From the NCBI GenBank assembly GCA_013816585.1, contig JACDEE010000009.1, forward strand, positions 58,456 through 122,455: a DNA stretch of 64,000 bases, in the 5' to 3' direction. Of the stretch, positions 1-7,437 are shown piece by piece (position 1 is the first letter of the stretch; every line of letters starts with the position of its first letter). The DNA comes from Sphingosinicella sp. (GTDB lineage: Bacteria > Pseudomonadota > Alphaproteobacteria > Sphingomonadales > Sphingomonadaceae). The translations under genes were made by a program, and so were the position numbers. The notes beneath the pieces were generated by a model. It worked only from the letters and a program-made list of their open reading frames with translations. It was not told the origin of the DNA and searched no databases.

Positions 1-199
1 GATTACGCGGCTTGGAATGCAGGGGAATGAGCGATTTGTGCCGGCTTTGGATTAAGCTGTGACCGTCGATCCCAGAACCGGTTGGTTGAGGTCGCCACCT
101 TACACAGAGACTTGCGTGTTACCCAAATGTTCCATATTCGTTTCTGCGAAACCGATGGTCGTGACCTCGGTGTTAAATTGAGTGACGGGACCGCTCAGG
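1..199. other. Upstream region of the restriction-modification pair, no gene recognised
   Basis: I see no convincing gene, tRNA or repeat here. The stretch is less GC-rich than the housekeeping part of the window and lies directly upstream of the methyltransferase, so it probably carries that gene's promoter. I did not find a recognisable C-protein box. An in-frame GTG at 182 is an alternative methyltransferase start. Confidence 0.4.
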
Positions 200-1402
200 A
201 TGAAGTTCGTATCGCTTTTTTCGGGTGCCGGGGGGCTCGATCTCGGTCTGGAGCAGGCGGGATGGGATTGTCTTTTTGCCACGGATTTTGATCCCGCCGC
301 TATAGCAACTCTAAACGCAAATCGTGGATTTCGGCTCGATGGGGGACGGGCAGCATTTGGTCGCTCAGTCATTGAGCAAGCCGATATTCGCCAACTTTCA
401 GGCGAAGATATGTTGGCAAAGATTGGTATGCCAAAAGGCTCGATCCCGCTTCTGGCTGGAGGGCCGCCCTGTCAATCCTGGAGCAGCGCTGGGCAGCAAA
501 GGGGTTTCGAAGATCCGCGTGGCCGCTTGGTCGATGATTATCTCCGAATTGCAGCCGAGATCGATGCTCGCTGGTTAATGTTCGAAAATGTCCGCGGACT
601 GCTTACTGCCCGTGGAATCGACGGTGTTCCGGGGAGCGCGCTTGCTCGTGTTCGCCAAAGTTTATTTCAGCACGGTTGGCAAACCAGGGTCGAGCTCCTC
701 AACGCAGCAGATTACGGTATTCCGCAGCGGCGGGTGCGCCTGATCCTCATTGGTTACCGAACCGGAGACGCCCCGGAGCTTCCGAGGCGTACGCATGCCT
801 CTGTCCCTGGGAGCGGGCTGCGCGCTTGGGTTTCGCTTGAGTCTTGTCTGGGTTCCATTCGCAGGCCAGATCCTGAGGAAGTTATACGGGCTACCGGCAA
901 AATGGCATTGGACCTTCAGGACCTGCCCGCAGGAACGGGTGCCAAGAGTCCCGGGAAGGCTGAGGCAACACGACCAGGGGGCCATTGGGGATATAAGCAG
1001 GGCGCGTTCATTGCAGACCCTCGATTACCTAATCGGACGGTAACAGCGAGCGCCCAACAGGATTGGGTGCGGGATCCAGAGCTAGGGCTTCGTCGCCTGT
1101 CGCCGCGCGAATGTGCCGCAATTCAGACGTTCCCTGCGAATTGGGTGTTCTGTGGTAAGCGTACTGATCAATATCGCCTCGTTGGGAACGCAGTTCCGCC
1201 CAAGCTTGCCTGTCGCCTAGGTGAAGCCCTTGCCGATCATGTCAGCCAGGATGGCGCCGAACGCGTCGAAATATGGGAGGGATTGAACCCTCTGCCGAAA
1301 CGCTTGCAAGGCGCAATCAGCTATACGATGCGAGACGAACTACGAAATGGCGCTTCGCGTCGGGCCGCCGTCAAGCGCCCTCTCACCACCGCAATTCTAT
1401 AG
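200..1402 (+). CDS. C5-cytosine DNA methyltransferase of a type II restriction-modification system
   Basis: It methylates a target cytosine at C5 using SAM and would protect the host from the endonuclease encoded next to it. From the ATG at 200 (about 400 residues) the family motifs are in order: motif I LFSGAGGLDLG at about residues 6-16, motif IV with the catalytic PPCQS (Cys 91), motif VI ENV near 129-131, motif VIII QRRVRL near 176, and motifs IX and X near the C-terminus (SPREC, GNAVPP). I chose ATG 200 over GTG 182 because family members begin almost directly with motif I. The stop is 4 bases before the endonuclease start. Base composition is lower in GC than the neighbours, fitting a transferred module. 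Target sequence is unknown. Confidence 0.93.
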   Translation: MKFVSLFSGAGGLDLGLEQAGWDCLFATDFDPAAIATLNANRGFRLDGGRAAFGRSVIEQADIRQLSGEDMLAKIGMPKGSIPLLAGGPPCQSWSSAGQQRGFEDPRGRLVDDYLRIAAEIDARWLMFENVRGLLTARGIDGVPGSALARVRQSLFQHGWQTRVELLNAADYGIPQRRVRLILIGYRTGDAPELPRRTHASVPGSGLRAWVSLESCLGSIRRPDPEEVIRATGKMALDLQDLPAGTGAKSPGKAEATRPGGHWGYKQGAFIADPRLPNRTVTASAQQDWVRDPELGLRRLSPRECAAIQTFPANWVFCGKRTDQYRLVGNAVPPKLACRLGEALADHVSQDGAERVEIWEGLNPLPKRLQGAISYTMRDELRNGASRRAAVKRPLTTAIL

Positions 1403-1406
1403 CCGC

Positions 1407-2321
1407 ATGGTTGTTACCGATGCCCTCGCCTCCTACCACCGTGAACAAGCGAGACGTGCGGCGGAGATTTACGTCGAAGACCTAACGAAACAGGACGCGG
1501 CGAACGATTGGCATGCCGCTAACGTTATTTCTCGGCGCAAGATTTTGGCCGCATTGCGGGCGACCGACTTCCTTAGGGATATATCTAAGGGGCTCGCGGA
1601 AAGTGGGGCACACTTGACTGTCCTTCGGCACACCTTGGCGCCGCCTATCAGCCAAGACCAATTCGCGCTTTTATGTACCGCTTATTCGAAATCGTCGGAA
1701 AAATCGGGCAGAGCGGTGTCTTCAAATTCCGTGAAAGCGGTCGCAGCAACAATTGAGGCTGCACGAGATGAGAAGCTCGCTCGTTGGATTGAGCGGGGAA
1801 CAGAGCCCACAGCGTTAGAATTAAAGGAATTGCTACGGTCGGTCAGCCCGATGCTCAGTCAGCAGATCGTAGCTACACTTCGTCGCGGCCGCCTGTCTGC
1901 TGCGCAAGAAGGAGCCATCGTTGACTTACTTGTTGCAAAGGGATGGGAGCAACAGCGAAGCGCGCTTGTTCAAGCGCTAGATGACGTCCCCGTAAATCGC
2001 TTCATGCACAAAACGAGATTCGCGACGAAGAACCGACCTCAAGAGGTCGATATCGCGTGCGGGCTGGGAAAGACCATCGTCTTAGCGATGGAGTGCAAGG
2101 TCACGAACGACCGGACCAATTCCGTGAAGCGCGTAAACGACGTCCTTAAAAAGGCAACGGCGTGGCAAGATCATTGGGGCTCTTTTGTACGAACTGCCGC
2201 CCTCTTGCAGGGGGTGGTGAGCTACAAGGATGTGGATCGACTGCTGGCGTCAAATGTTCAAGTATTCTGGTCACATGACCTTGATGCTTTCGCAGAATGG
2301 ATTGATCAAAACGTTGCCTAA
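1407..2321 (+). CDS. XamI-family type II restriction endonuclease
   Basis: Predicted to cleave unmethylated DNA at the site protected by the upstream methyltransferase. The protein (304 residues from ATG 1407) has the PD-(D/E)XK arrangement near its C-terminal third: Asp 215, then the ECK triad at 229-231, followed by a KVTND...NSVKR..N segment and a terminal FWSH..L..FAEWI block. These, plus APPISQD near residue 78 and TLRRG...QEG near 157, are the blocks I associate with the XamI family (prototype site GTCGAC). The family call is from memory of the pattern, not a search. An upstream in-frame ATG at 1347 would overlap the methyltransferase; the start just after its stop is preferred, although no clear ribosome-binding site is visible. 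Confidence 0.75.
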   Translation: MVVTDALASYHREQARRAAEIYVEDLTKQDAANDWHAANVISRRKILAALRATDFLRDISKGLAESGAHLTVLRHTLAPPISQDQFALLCTAYSKSSEKSGRAVSSNSVKAVAATIEAARDEKLARWIERGTEPTALELKELLRSVSPMLSQQIVATLRRGRLSAAQEGAIVDLLVAKGWEQQRSALVQALDDVPVNRFMHKTRFATKNRPQEVDIACGLGKTIVLAMECKVTNDRTNSVKRVNDVLKKATAWQDHWGSFVRTAALLQGVVSYKDVDRLLASNVQVFWSHDLDAFAEWIDQNVA

Positions 2322-2434
2322 CCTACTAAGGAGGCGGCGTTTCTTTCCCACTCGCTAGTGCAGCGGAATTCTCCGACGCGCTCGGCGAGGGGCGCTGGGT
2401 AGGGACGAGCTACTTGTTTTCGCTCACCTCATAG

Positions 2435-3487
2435 TTACTCCGCCGCCACCCCAGCTTGCGTAAACATGTCGGCGCTGGGTTCGATCTCCGGCGCGTCGTT
2501 CGCCGCGTTTGCGGTTTTCCGCCGGTCGAAATTCTCCCAGACCTCGTTCCAGTTTCCGCGGGTGGCGGCTTTTGAATATTCGGTGGCGCGGGTTTCGAAG
2601 AAGTTCGCGTGTTCGACGCCGTTCAGAAGCGGAGCGAGCCAGGGGAGCGGGTGGTCGTCGATCATGAACATCGGCTTCAGGCCCAATTGACCGAGCCGCC
2701 AGTCGGCGATGTAGCGGATATATTTCTTGATCTCCTTCGGAGTCATTCCCGGCACCGGGCCCTGTTCGAAGGCGAGGTCGATGAACGCATCCTCAAGCCC
2801 CACGGTGGTGTGGCAGACGTCGCGAATGTCGCTTTTGACCGCGGCGGTCAGGCAGTCGCGTTCCTTGACGAAGGCATGAAATAGCCGGGTGATACCTTCG
2901 CAATGGAGGCTTTCGTCACGGACCGACCAGGTGACGATCTGGCCCATGCCCTTCATCTTGTTGAAGCGCGGGAAGTTCATCAGCATCGCGAAGCTGGCGA
3001 ATAGCTGCAGGCCTTCGGTGAAGCCGCCGAACATGGCCAGAGTGCGCGCGATATCCTCGTCCGTATCGACGCCGAACGTGGCGAGATAATCGTGTTTGTC
3101 CTTCATCTCCTTATATTGAAGGAACATGCCATATTCGCTTTCGGGCATGCCGATCGTGTCGAGCAGATGCGAATAAGCGGCGATGTGCACCGTTTCCATG
3201 TTCGAAAACGCGGTCAGCATCATCTTGATTTCGGTCGGCTTGAACACCCGGCCATATTTGTCGTGATAGCAATCCTGCACCTCGACATCGGCCTGGGTGA
3301 AGAAGCGGAAGATCTGCGTCAGCAGATTGCGCTCATGATCGGTCAGCTTCTGCGCCCAATCGCGGCAATCCTCGCCCAGCGGCACTTCCTCCGGCATCCA
3401 GTGGATTTGCTGCTGCCGCTTCCAGAATTCAAACGCCCACGGATATTCGAACGGCTTATATTGCTTGCGGGCTTCGGTAAGGGACAT
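2435..3487 (-). CDS. nrdB: Class I ribonucleoside-diphosphate reductase, beta subunit
   Basis: Radical-generating subunit that holds the di-iron/tyrosyl radical cofactor and passes it to NrdA for deoxyribonucleotide synthesis. At 350 residues it has normal length. Expected ligands are visible: Asp 67, Glu 98 and His 101 (METVH), Glu 158 (TEG), Glu 192 and His 195 (RDESLH), with the radical Tyr at 105, seven residues after Glu 98 as in E. coli. No ATP-cone precedes the domain, which starts directly with the SLTEARKQYKPFEYPWA-type N-terminus. A GGAGA ribosome-binding site lies inside the end of the upstream small gene, three bases away, so the two are probably cotranscribed with nrdA. Confidence 0.97.
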   Translation of the reverse strand: MSLTEARKQYKPFEYPWAFEFWKRQQQIHWMPEEVPLGEDCRDWAQKLTDHERNLLTQIFRFFTQADVEVQDCYHDKYGRVFKPTEIKMMLTAFSNMETVHIAAYSHLLDTIGMPESEYGMFLQYKEMKDKHDYLATFGVDTDEDIARTLAMFGGFTEGLQLFASFAMLMNFPRFNKMKGMGQIVTWSVRDESLHCEGITRLFHAFVKERDCLTAAVKSDIRDVCHTTVGLEDAFIDLAFEQGPVPGMTPKEIKKYIRYIADWRLGQLGLKPMFMIDDHPLPWLAPLLNGVEHANFFETRATEYSKAATRGNWNEVWENFDRRKTANAANDAPEIEPSADMFTQAGVAAE

Positions 3488-3490
3488 GAA

Positions 3491-3766
3491 TTATCTCCGC
3501 CGGGAAGAACGGGCGCCGACCCCAAGGAAGACGACGCCAATGAAGAAACCGAAATCGTACCAGCCGCCATTATTGGGAACGGCATAGACCGACACGTCGG
3601 GCATGAAGAGCGACAGCAGCCAGGCCACCGGGAAGATGAAGCCGTGCCAGACACCCAGCAGGAAACCCGGAGCGCCCGGTTCAACCACCGCGCCGGTTTG
3701 CGCGGCGCAGGCCGAAAGCAGCATCAGGCCGGCAGCCAGAATGCCGGAAGCGGGGAAATGATACAA
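3491..3766 (-). CDS. Small conserved membrane lipoprotein-like protein between nrdA and nrdB
   Basis: Unknown function. The reading frame encodes a hydrophobic start with a lipobox-like LLSAC (about residue 20), then a membrane segment around FLLGVWHGFIFPVAWLLSLF and a second one around WYDFGFFIGVVFLGVG, ending in RSSRRR. This two-helix pattern with a conserved WYDFGF is a recurring small hypothetical in many bacteria. The start is uncertain: TTG at 3766 gives a sensible signal segment of about 91 residues, while the frame stays open to 3919. It ends three bases before nrdB and overlaps its ribosome-binding site, so coupling with nrdB translation is possible. A link with nucleotide metabolism is only positional. 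Confidence 0.55.
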   Translation of the reverse strand: MYHFPASGILAAGLMLLSACAAQTGAVVEPGAPGFLLGVWHGFIFPVAWLLSLFMPDVSVYAVPNNGGWYDFGFFIGVVFLGVGARSSRRR

Positions 3767-3900
3767 AGCGAGCCGCCGATGCGGCCGGTGGTTCGCCAAC
3801 CCATTTCCCCGCCCGGAGCCGCGCCAAGGGAGTGAGGCGCGGACAGGTCCCCCCGCCTGGGGACAAGGTGAGGTAGTATAAGAGAGGTTCGATTTCACGG

Positions 3901-5814
3901 TTACTGGCACGCCAGGCACTCGTCATAATCGGTTGTATTGGCGGCCAGCTCGATCTGTTTCAGATCGGGCGTATTGTCCGCCTCCACTCCGCCTGCAAAG
4001 CCCGCGCGCTGCACGGATTTGGACCGCAGATAGTAAAGCGACTTGATGCCCAGCTCCCACGCGCGGAAGTGGAGCATCAGAAGATCCCATTTGTCGACGT
4101 CGGCCGGGATGAACAGATTGAGCGACTGGGCCTGGTCGATGAAGGGCGTCCGATCGGCCGCAAGCTCGATCAGCCAGCGCTGGTCGATTTCGAAGCTGGT
4201 CTTGAACGTGTCCTTTTCTTCCGGAGTCAGGAAGTCGAGATGCTGGACCGATCCGGATTGCTCCAGGATCGAATTCCACACCGTGTCCGAATTCTTGGAC
4301 TTTTCGATCAGCAGCTTTTCAAGGTGCGGATTGCGGATCGAGAAGCTGCCCGACAAGGTTTTGTGCGTATAGACATTGCCCGGGATCGGCTCGATGCAGG
4401 CGGAGGTTCCGCCGCAGATGATGCTGATCGAAGCAGTCGGCGCGATCGCCATCTTGCAGCTGAACCGTTCCATCACGCCCATGTCGGCCGCATCGGGGCA
4501 AGGCCCGCGCTCATTGGCCAGCATCATCGAGGCTTCGGCAGCCTGCGCGCTGATATGCTTGAAGATCTTGAAGTTCCAGGATTTGGCCATCGCGCCTTCG
4601 AAGGCAAGGCTGCGTGCCTGCAGGAAGGAATGGAAGCCCATGACTCCGAGGCCCACGCTGCGTTCGCGCTCGGCCGAATATTTGGCGCGTGCCATTTCTT
4701 CGGGCGCGCGCTCGATATAATCGGACAGGACATTGTCGAGGAAACGCATGATGTCCTCGATGAACATCCTGTCGCCATTCCAATCGTCCCAGGTTTCCAG
4801 GTTGAGCGACGAGAGGCAGCAGACCGCGGTGCGATCCTTGCCCAGATGGTCGCGGCCCGTGGGAAGCGTGATTTCCGAACAGAGGTTGGAGGTCGAAACC
4901 TTGAGGCCCAAATCGCGGTGATGCTTGGGCATCGACCGGTTCACCTGATCGACGAAGATGATATAGGGCTCGCCCGTCGCCAGCCGGGTTTCGACCAGTT
5001 TCTGGAACAGCGACCGCGCATCAACGGTCGCGCGTTCCGACCCGTCCTTGGGCGAACGAAGCACCCATTCCTCGCCGGCGCGAACCGCCTCCATGAACGC
5101 GTCGGTGACGAGCACGCCGTGATGGAGGTTCAGCGCCTTGCGGTTGAAATCGCCCGATGGTTTGCGGATTTCCAGGAATTCCTCGATTTCCGGATGTGAA
5201 ACATCGAGATAGACCGCGGCCGAGCCCCGGCGAAGCGAACCCTGGCTGATCGCCAGCGTCAGCGAATCCATCACGCGCACGAACGGAATGATGCCGCTGG
5301 TCTTGCCGTTGAGGCCGACCGGCTCGCCAATGCCGCGAACGCTGCCCCAATAAGTGCCGATACCGCCGCCGCGGCTGGCCAGCCAGACATTCTCGTTCCA
5401 GGTGCCGACGATACCCTCGAGGCTGTCGTCGACGCTGTTCAGATAGCAGGAAATGGGAAGGCCGCGCCCGGTGCCGCCGTTCGAAAGGACGGGCGTCGAA
5501 GGCATGAACCACAGCTTCGACATATAATCATAGACGCGCTGGGCGTGATCCTGATCATCGGCATAAGCGGACGCGACTCGGGCGAACAGATCCTGATAGG
5601 ATTCGCCCGGAAGGAGATAACGGTCCTTCAGAGTCTCCTTGCCGAAATCGGTGAGCAGATCGTCGCGCGAACGGTCCACAACGATATCGAAACTGCGCAC
5701 GTTGACCGTCTTGGAATCGCCCTTTTCGCGGGCCGGCTTGGCCTTTACGGGCGCTTCCAATATCGTTCCGGTCACGTCGCCGCTCCCAATCTCGCTGCCG
5801 CCTGAAAGGTCCAT
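3901..5814 (-). CDS. nrdA: Class I ribonucleoside-diphosphate reductase, alpha (catalytic) subunit
   Basis: Reduces ribonucleoside diphosphates to deoxy forms together with NrdB. Active-site features are visible (numbering one higher if GTG 5817 is used): a redox Cys in PISCYLNS near 123, the N-x-C-x-E catalytic set in STSNLCSE near 310-314, the second redox Cys in AVCCLSSLN near 333, paired tyrosines in SLYYLRS, and a C-terminal CLAC relay pair in the last five residues. At about 637 residues it is short because there is no N-terminal ATP-cone, only some 40 flexible residues. GTG 5817 and ATG 5814 share the same GAGGA site; both are possible. It is the first gene of an nrdA-small protein-nrdB minus-strand group, with 134 bases between it and the next gene. 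Confidence 0.96.
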   Translation of the reverse strand: MDLSGGSEIGSGDVTGTILEAPVKAKPAREKGDSKTVNVRSFDIVVDRSRDDLLTDFGKETLKDRYLLPGESYQDLFARVASAYADDQDHAQRVYDYMSKLWFMPSTPVLSNGGTGRGLPISCYLNSVDDSLEGIVGTWNENVWLASRGGGIGTYWGSVRGIGEPVGLNGKTSGIIPFVRVMDSLTLAISQGSLRRGSAAVYLDVSHPEIEEFLEIRKPSGDFNRKALNLHHGVLVTDAFMEAVRAGEEWVLRSPKDGSERATVDARSLFQKLVETRLATGEPYIIFVDQVNRSMPKHHRDLGLKVSTSNLCSEITLPTGRDHLGKDRTAVCCLSSLNLETWDDWNGDRMFIEDIMRFLDNVLSDYIERAPEEMARAKYSAERERSVGLGVMGFHSFLQARSLAFEGAMAKSWNFKIFKHISAQAAEASMMLANERGPCPDAADMGVMERFSCKMAIAPTASISIICGGTSACIEPIPGNVYTHKTLSGSFSIRNPHLEKLLIEKSKNSDTVWNSILEQSGSVQHLDFLTPEEKDTFKTSFEIDQRWLIELAADRTPFIDQAQSLNLFIPADVDKWDLLMLHFRAWELGIKSLYYLRSKSVQRAGFAGGVEADNTPDLKQIELAANTTDYDECLACQ

Positions 5815-6179
5815 CACCCTAATCCTCGTTCTCGCTTCGTTCTAGCAGTTTCGTGCCGCCAGAGCCTCTTTTTTCGTGATTTACCCGGTCGTTTTCGCGG
5901 CCATCTGCAACCACCCCTAGGCTATAAAAAGGGGAAGCGCTGGCGCTATTTCAGCTTGTCCCCGATATCCACAGGGCCGCTTTTCCCGCATTGGATCAAT
6001 ATGGTGATCGGAGCGGGTGCCTACAACGCCTAGCGTAACCCCCTTGTTACCGCCACAACCCATAGTGCCTGATCTGATTCACGATGCAAGTGCGTAAATG
6101 CTGCGTTCAGCATCCGTTCGTCGCATTGGCGGTTTTCCGCCGATATTTTTTAGGGGCCGGTTTCGATGGCGGTTCGCGC
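5815..6179. promoter_or_regulatory. nrdA upstream region, no gene
   Basis: This gap contains the nrdA promoter (reading leftward) and the downstream side of the HxlR gene. On the nrdA strand there is a T-rich TTTTTATAG element (about 5922-5930) that could be a -10 box, and a GTGGATATC element near 5963-5973 that differs by one base from a DnaA box. A short inverted repeat, GTAAC-N6-GTTAC, lies near 6034-6049. I could not recognise a convincing NrdR box pair. Confidence 0.4.
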
Positions 6180-6674
6180 CTAAGCGGCGCGCGAAACGAC
6201 CTCTTCATAGGCCCGCTGAAGGCGCTGCGAGACGGGCGGCGACTTATCGGGCGCCGGCGCCCCCAGATGAGCTGCGCGAAGCTCGTCCATGAAGTCGCTC
6301 CAAAGCTCCGGGCCGCCTTCCTCCAGCAATTGGGCGCGGATCGACAGTTCGGGAGTAACGCCCAGATGCCGCCGGCCCCAGGCGCCCATCTGGACCAGCA
6401 ACGGGACCAATTGGATCGCCGGTTCGGTCAGGCTGTAGATCGCCTTTTGCTTGTGGGTCGGATCGTCTGCACGGCCGATCAGGCCCTCGGCCATCAGGCG
6501 CTTCAATCGGTCGGCCAGGATGTTGGAAGCGATCCCTTCTTCGGATCGGCCCAGCAATTCCCGAAAATGGCGGCGGTTGCCGAACATCATGTCCCTGATG
6601 ATGATCAGGCTCCAGCGATCCCCGACCACTTCCAGCGTCAGATTGATCGGGCATCCCGACCGTTGAACGTCCAT
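6180..6674 (-). CDS. HxlR-family (MarR-like winged helix) transcriptional regulator
   Basis: A 164-residue DNA-binding protein with the HxlR signature: a conserved Cys at residue 8 followed by ..GDRWSLIIIRDMMFG.RRF-type helices, the recognition region GIASNILADRLKRLMAEGLI, and a wing with DPTHKQKAIYSLT. The start at 6674 is favoured by GAAGGA about ten bases upstream; the frame remains open further upstream but that extension would run into the divergent gene. It sits head to head with a RibD-type reductase gene, the usual arrangement for an HxlR protein controlling its neighbour, often in response to reactive electrophiles or quinones. The effector is not visible from sequence. Confidence 0.93.
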   Translation of the reverse strand: MDVQRSGCPINLTLEVVGDRWSLIIIRDMMFGNRRHFRELLGRSEEGIASNILADRLKRLMAEGLIGRADDPTHKQKAIYSLTEPAIQLVPLLVQMGAWGRRHLGVTPELSIRAQLLEEGGPELWSDFMDELRAAHLGAPAPDKSPPVSQRLQRAYEEVVSRAA

Positions 6675-6771
6675 TTTTGGCGATCCTTCAAAAACCGCTT
6701 GCAACATAGGATCAGTTTGCCTAATCCGCAACCGATTGTGATTTGCAACCACTTGCCGATGGAGGCAGGCC
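6675..6771. promoter_or_regulatory. Divergent promoter/operator region between HxlR regulator and RibD-like reductase
   Basis: The 97-base gap carries three copies of a TTGCAAC/TTTGC-type element: TTGCAAC near 6700, TTTGC facing GCAAC across seven bases near 6716-6732, and TTTGCAACC near 6742. Such a cluster of half-sites is what a dimeric HxlR regulator controlling both genes would need. Confidence 0.45.
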
Positions 6772-7353
6772 ATGGCCAAGCTTGTGCTGAGTTTCTCTAT
6801 GTCCCTCGATGGCTTCATCGCTGGACCCGACGTTAGCGCGCAACTGCCGATGGGCCGGCACGGCGAGCGGCTTCACGATTGGATGTTCAAGGCTCCGTCC
6901 GATCTGGATCGGCGCATGGCGCGCGAAATGTCCGAGAATGTCGGCGCGGTGCTGCTGGGGCGGCGAACGTTCGATCTGGGGCTCAGCCATTGGGGAGGCA
7001 CGCCCTACAAGACGCCGACCTTCGTTCTCACCCATGAGCCGCTCGACCCGCTTTCCACGAAGACCGGCACCTTCATCTTCGTTCAGGCCGGTATCGAAAG
7101 TGCCCTCCAGCAGGCCCGGGCGGCGGGCGGCGGCAAGGACATCGTCGTGATGGGCGCCAATCTGGCCCAACAATATCTGAAAGCCGGCCTTGCGGACGAA
7201 ATCGTAATTCAGCTCGTGCCCGTTCTGTTGGGATCGGGAACACGCCTGTTCGACCATATCGGCGACCGCAGGATCGAGCTTGCGACAACAACGGCGCTCC
7301 CGTCCCCGTCCGTTACCCATTTGCGATTCGAGGTGGTCAAACCCGGCGCCTGA
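6772..7353 (+). CDS. Dihydrofolate reductase/RibD C-terminal-domain family protein
   Basis: A 193-residue single-domain protein of the RibD/DHFR fold, typically an NAD(P)H-dependent reductase of unknown substrate. It shows the family N-terminus KLVLSFSMSLDGFIAGPD, then VLLGRRTFD, a glycine-rich KDIVVMGANLAQQYL stretch likely to contact NADPH, and DEIVIQLVPVLLGSGTRLF. A good ribosome-binding site (GGAGG) lies nine bases before ATG 6772. Such single-domain homologues are frequently paired with HxlR regulators and induced by chemical stress; the same pairing is seen here. It is not the bifunctional riboflavin enzyme, because the deaminase domain is absent. Confidence 0.88.
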   Translation: MAKLVLSFSMSLDGFIAGPDVSAQLPMGRHGERLHDWMFKAPSDLDRRMAREMSENVGAVLLGRRTFDLGLSHWGGTPYKTPTFVLTHEPLDPLSTKTGTFIFVQAGIESALQQARAAGGGKDIVVMGANLAQQYLKAGLADEIVIQLVPVLLGSGTRLFDHIGDRRIELATTTALPSPSVTHLRFEVVKPGA

Positions 7354-7437
7354 CCCCGGAGCGGCTTTCCTCGCGTCTCAAATCTGTCGGGCTGCACCCG
7401 GTGAGGCTGGCTAGACGGCCGCTTCGGCCCTGTTCGA

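Noticed and set aside
2322..2434. Possible short gene between the endonuclease and nrdB
   Set aside because: An AAGGAGG occurs near 2328, but no frame of useful length follows; it is probably only the tail of the transferred module.
4069..5199. 376-residue frame opposite nrdA
   Set aside because: No conserved motifs and a composition typical of an antisense shadow of nrdA, which carries all RNR active-site residues.
5960..5975. DnaA box in the nrdA promoter
   Set aside because: TATCCACA occurs once with one mismatch to the consensus; a single imperfect site is expected by chance and no cluster is present.
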